In this document: one piece after another, positions 63,329 to 64,000 of the stretch
How positions within the stretch are numbered: position 1 is the first letter of the stretch
How the letters are laid out: every line of letters starts with the position of its first letter
NCBI RefSeq assembly: GCF_014898815.1
Contig: NW_026515406.1
Coordinates: 496,001 to 560,000, forward strand
DNA: 64,000 nt
Direction of reading: 5' to 3'
Source of the DNA: Panonychus citri
Lineage: Eukaryota > Arthropoda > Arachnida > Trombidiformes > Tetranychidae
Position numbers and translations under genes: made by a program
The notes under the pieces: generated by a model
Told to the model about the DNA's origin: nothing
What the model saw: the letters and a program-made list of their open reading frames with translations, nothing else
Databases searched by the model: none

Positions 63329-64000
63329 TGACACAATTAACTATTACCAATCACGAACAAGAAAAGAAATTGATAATTTGGTGATTAATTGTGATTACGA
63401 ATTGAGAAAATTTAATTCGTTCATTCATATAACTATTACATTGTAATATTTTTTTGATATTTATCTGTGGTTCATTTGATTGTACAATTTGTATACTTTA
63501 TGTTAACTCCGATTTAATTGTTAATCTAATTACGACGACAATTAAATTTTCATGAAACAAAAAGTTAACTATGGTTGTGTTTGATTTTTATTGTTATTGA
63601 TTAATTAGACACTAATTGTTCGGGTTAATTACTCACTATTATTAGAGAAAAACAATTAATCATGTTCTTGTTCATGATGATCAATCATTTGAACTATTTA
63701 ATGAAATTAATTATCAACTTGAATATTGATAAATCATCGTAACAATTACATAATTACACAGTCTAATTAAAAGGTAGTTACGGTGATAACAATTTAATTG
63801 TAATCGTTGAAGTTACAATTAGTCAAATTTGACCGATGAACTGATCAGTTGGGATTAACAGTTAATCGTAATCATTTGGATGGTGATTGTAATCAACTGT
63901 TGGATTGTGATTAACTTGATCATCTGAATCAATTATTGAAGTTGATTGTTGGTGATGATAAATTGTCTCTTCTTCGTCTTGATTAATCCGATGATGGTGC
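63329..64000. other. HEATR1 3' flank
   Basis: AT-rich non-coding sequence after the HEATR1 stop. No clear AATAAA close to the stop and no further coding region is seen before the window ends. Confidence 0.4.

Overview
This is a eukaryotic, AT-rich nuclear window carrying spliced metazoan genes. All introns use GT-AG ends and many are very short (about 45 to 110 nt). Non-coding DNA is full of ATC/GAT triplet microsatellites and of the words TAATTG/CAATTA. The protein set and this texture suggest an arthropod, most likely an acariform mite such as a spider mite. The species guess is inference; the gene identities rest on recognisable protein motifs.

Layout. (1) 2092-3595 (+): the last three coding exons of an SLK/STK10-type Ser/Thr kinase; the kinase domain lies off the left edge. 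(2) 4343-4630 (-): an unrecognised 95-residue protein with two membrane segments. (3) 5308-6947 (-): an MFS transporter of the MFSD4/sodium-dependent glucose transporter 1 type in five exons, one intron being only 44 nt. (4) 8170-10206 (+): mitochondrial ribosomal protein mRpS30 (mL65). (5) 10905-12450 (+): an LPGAT1-like lysophospholipid acyltransferase. (6) 12647-13311: a cluster of palindromes and inverted repeats. (7) 13314-15578 (+): a tandem second copy of blocks 4-5, in which mRpS30 is a broken pseudogene but the acyltransferase is intact. (8) 15579-34757: about 19 kb with no protein gene that I can support, probably partly the 5' leader intron of the next gene. (9) 34758-54451 (+): a 19-coding-exon RhoGEF of the ARHGEF2/AKAP13 (Lbc) family with C1, DH, PH and coiled-coil regions, and an apparent 1-nt frameshift in the PH domain. 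(10) 56289-63328 (+): full-length HEATR1/UTP10, a nucleolar factor for small-subunit rRNA processing, in nine exons.

The genes do not form a pathway; this is ordinary euchromatin with housekeeping and signalling genes. The most notable events are the tandem segmental duplication with microhomology-marked deletions, the inverted-repeat cluster at its junction, the RhoGEF frameshift and the 44-nt intron. I see no CRISPR array, tRNA, rRNA, intact transposon or viral insertion.
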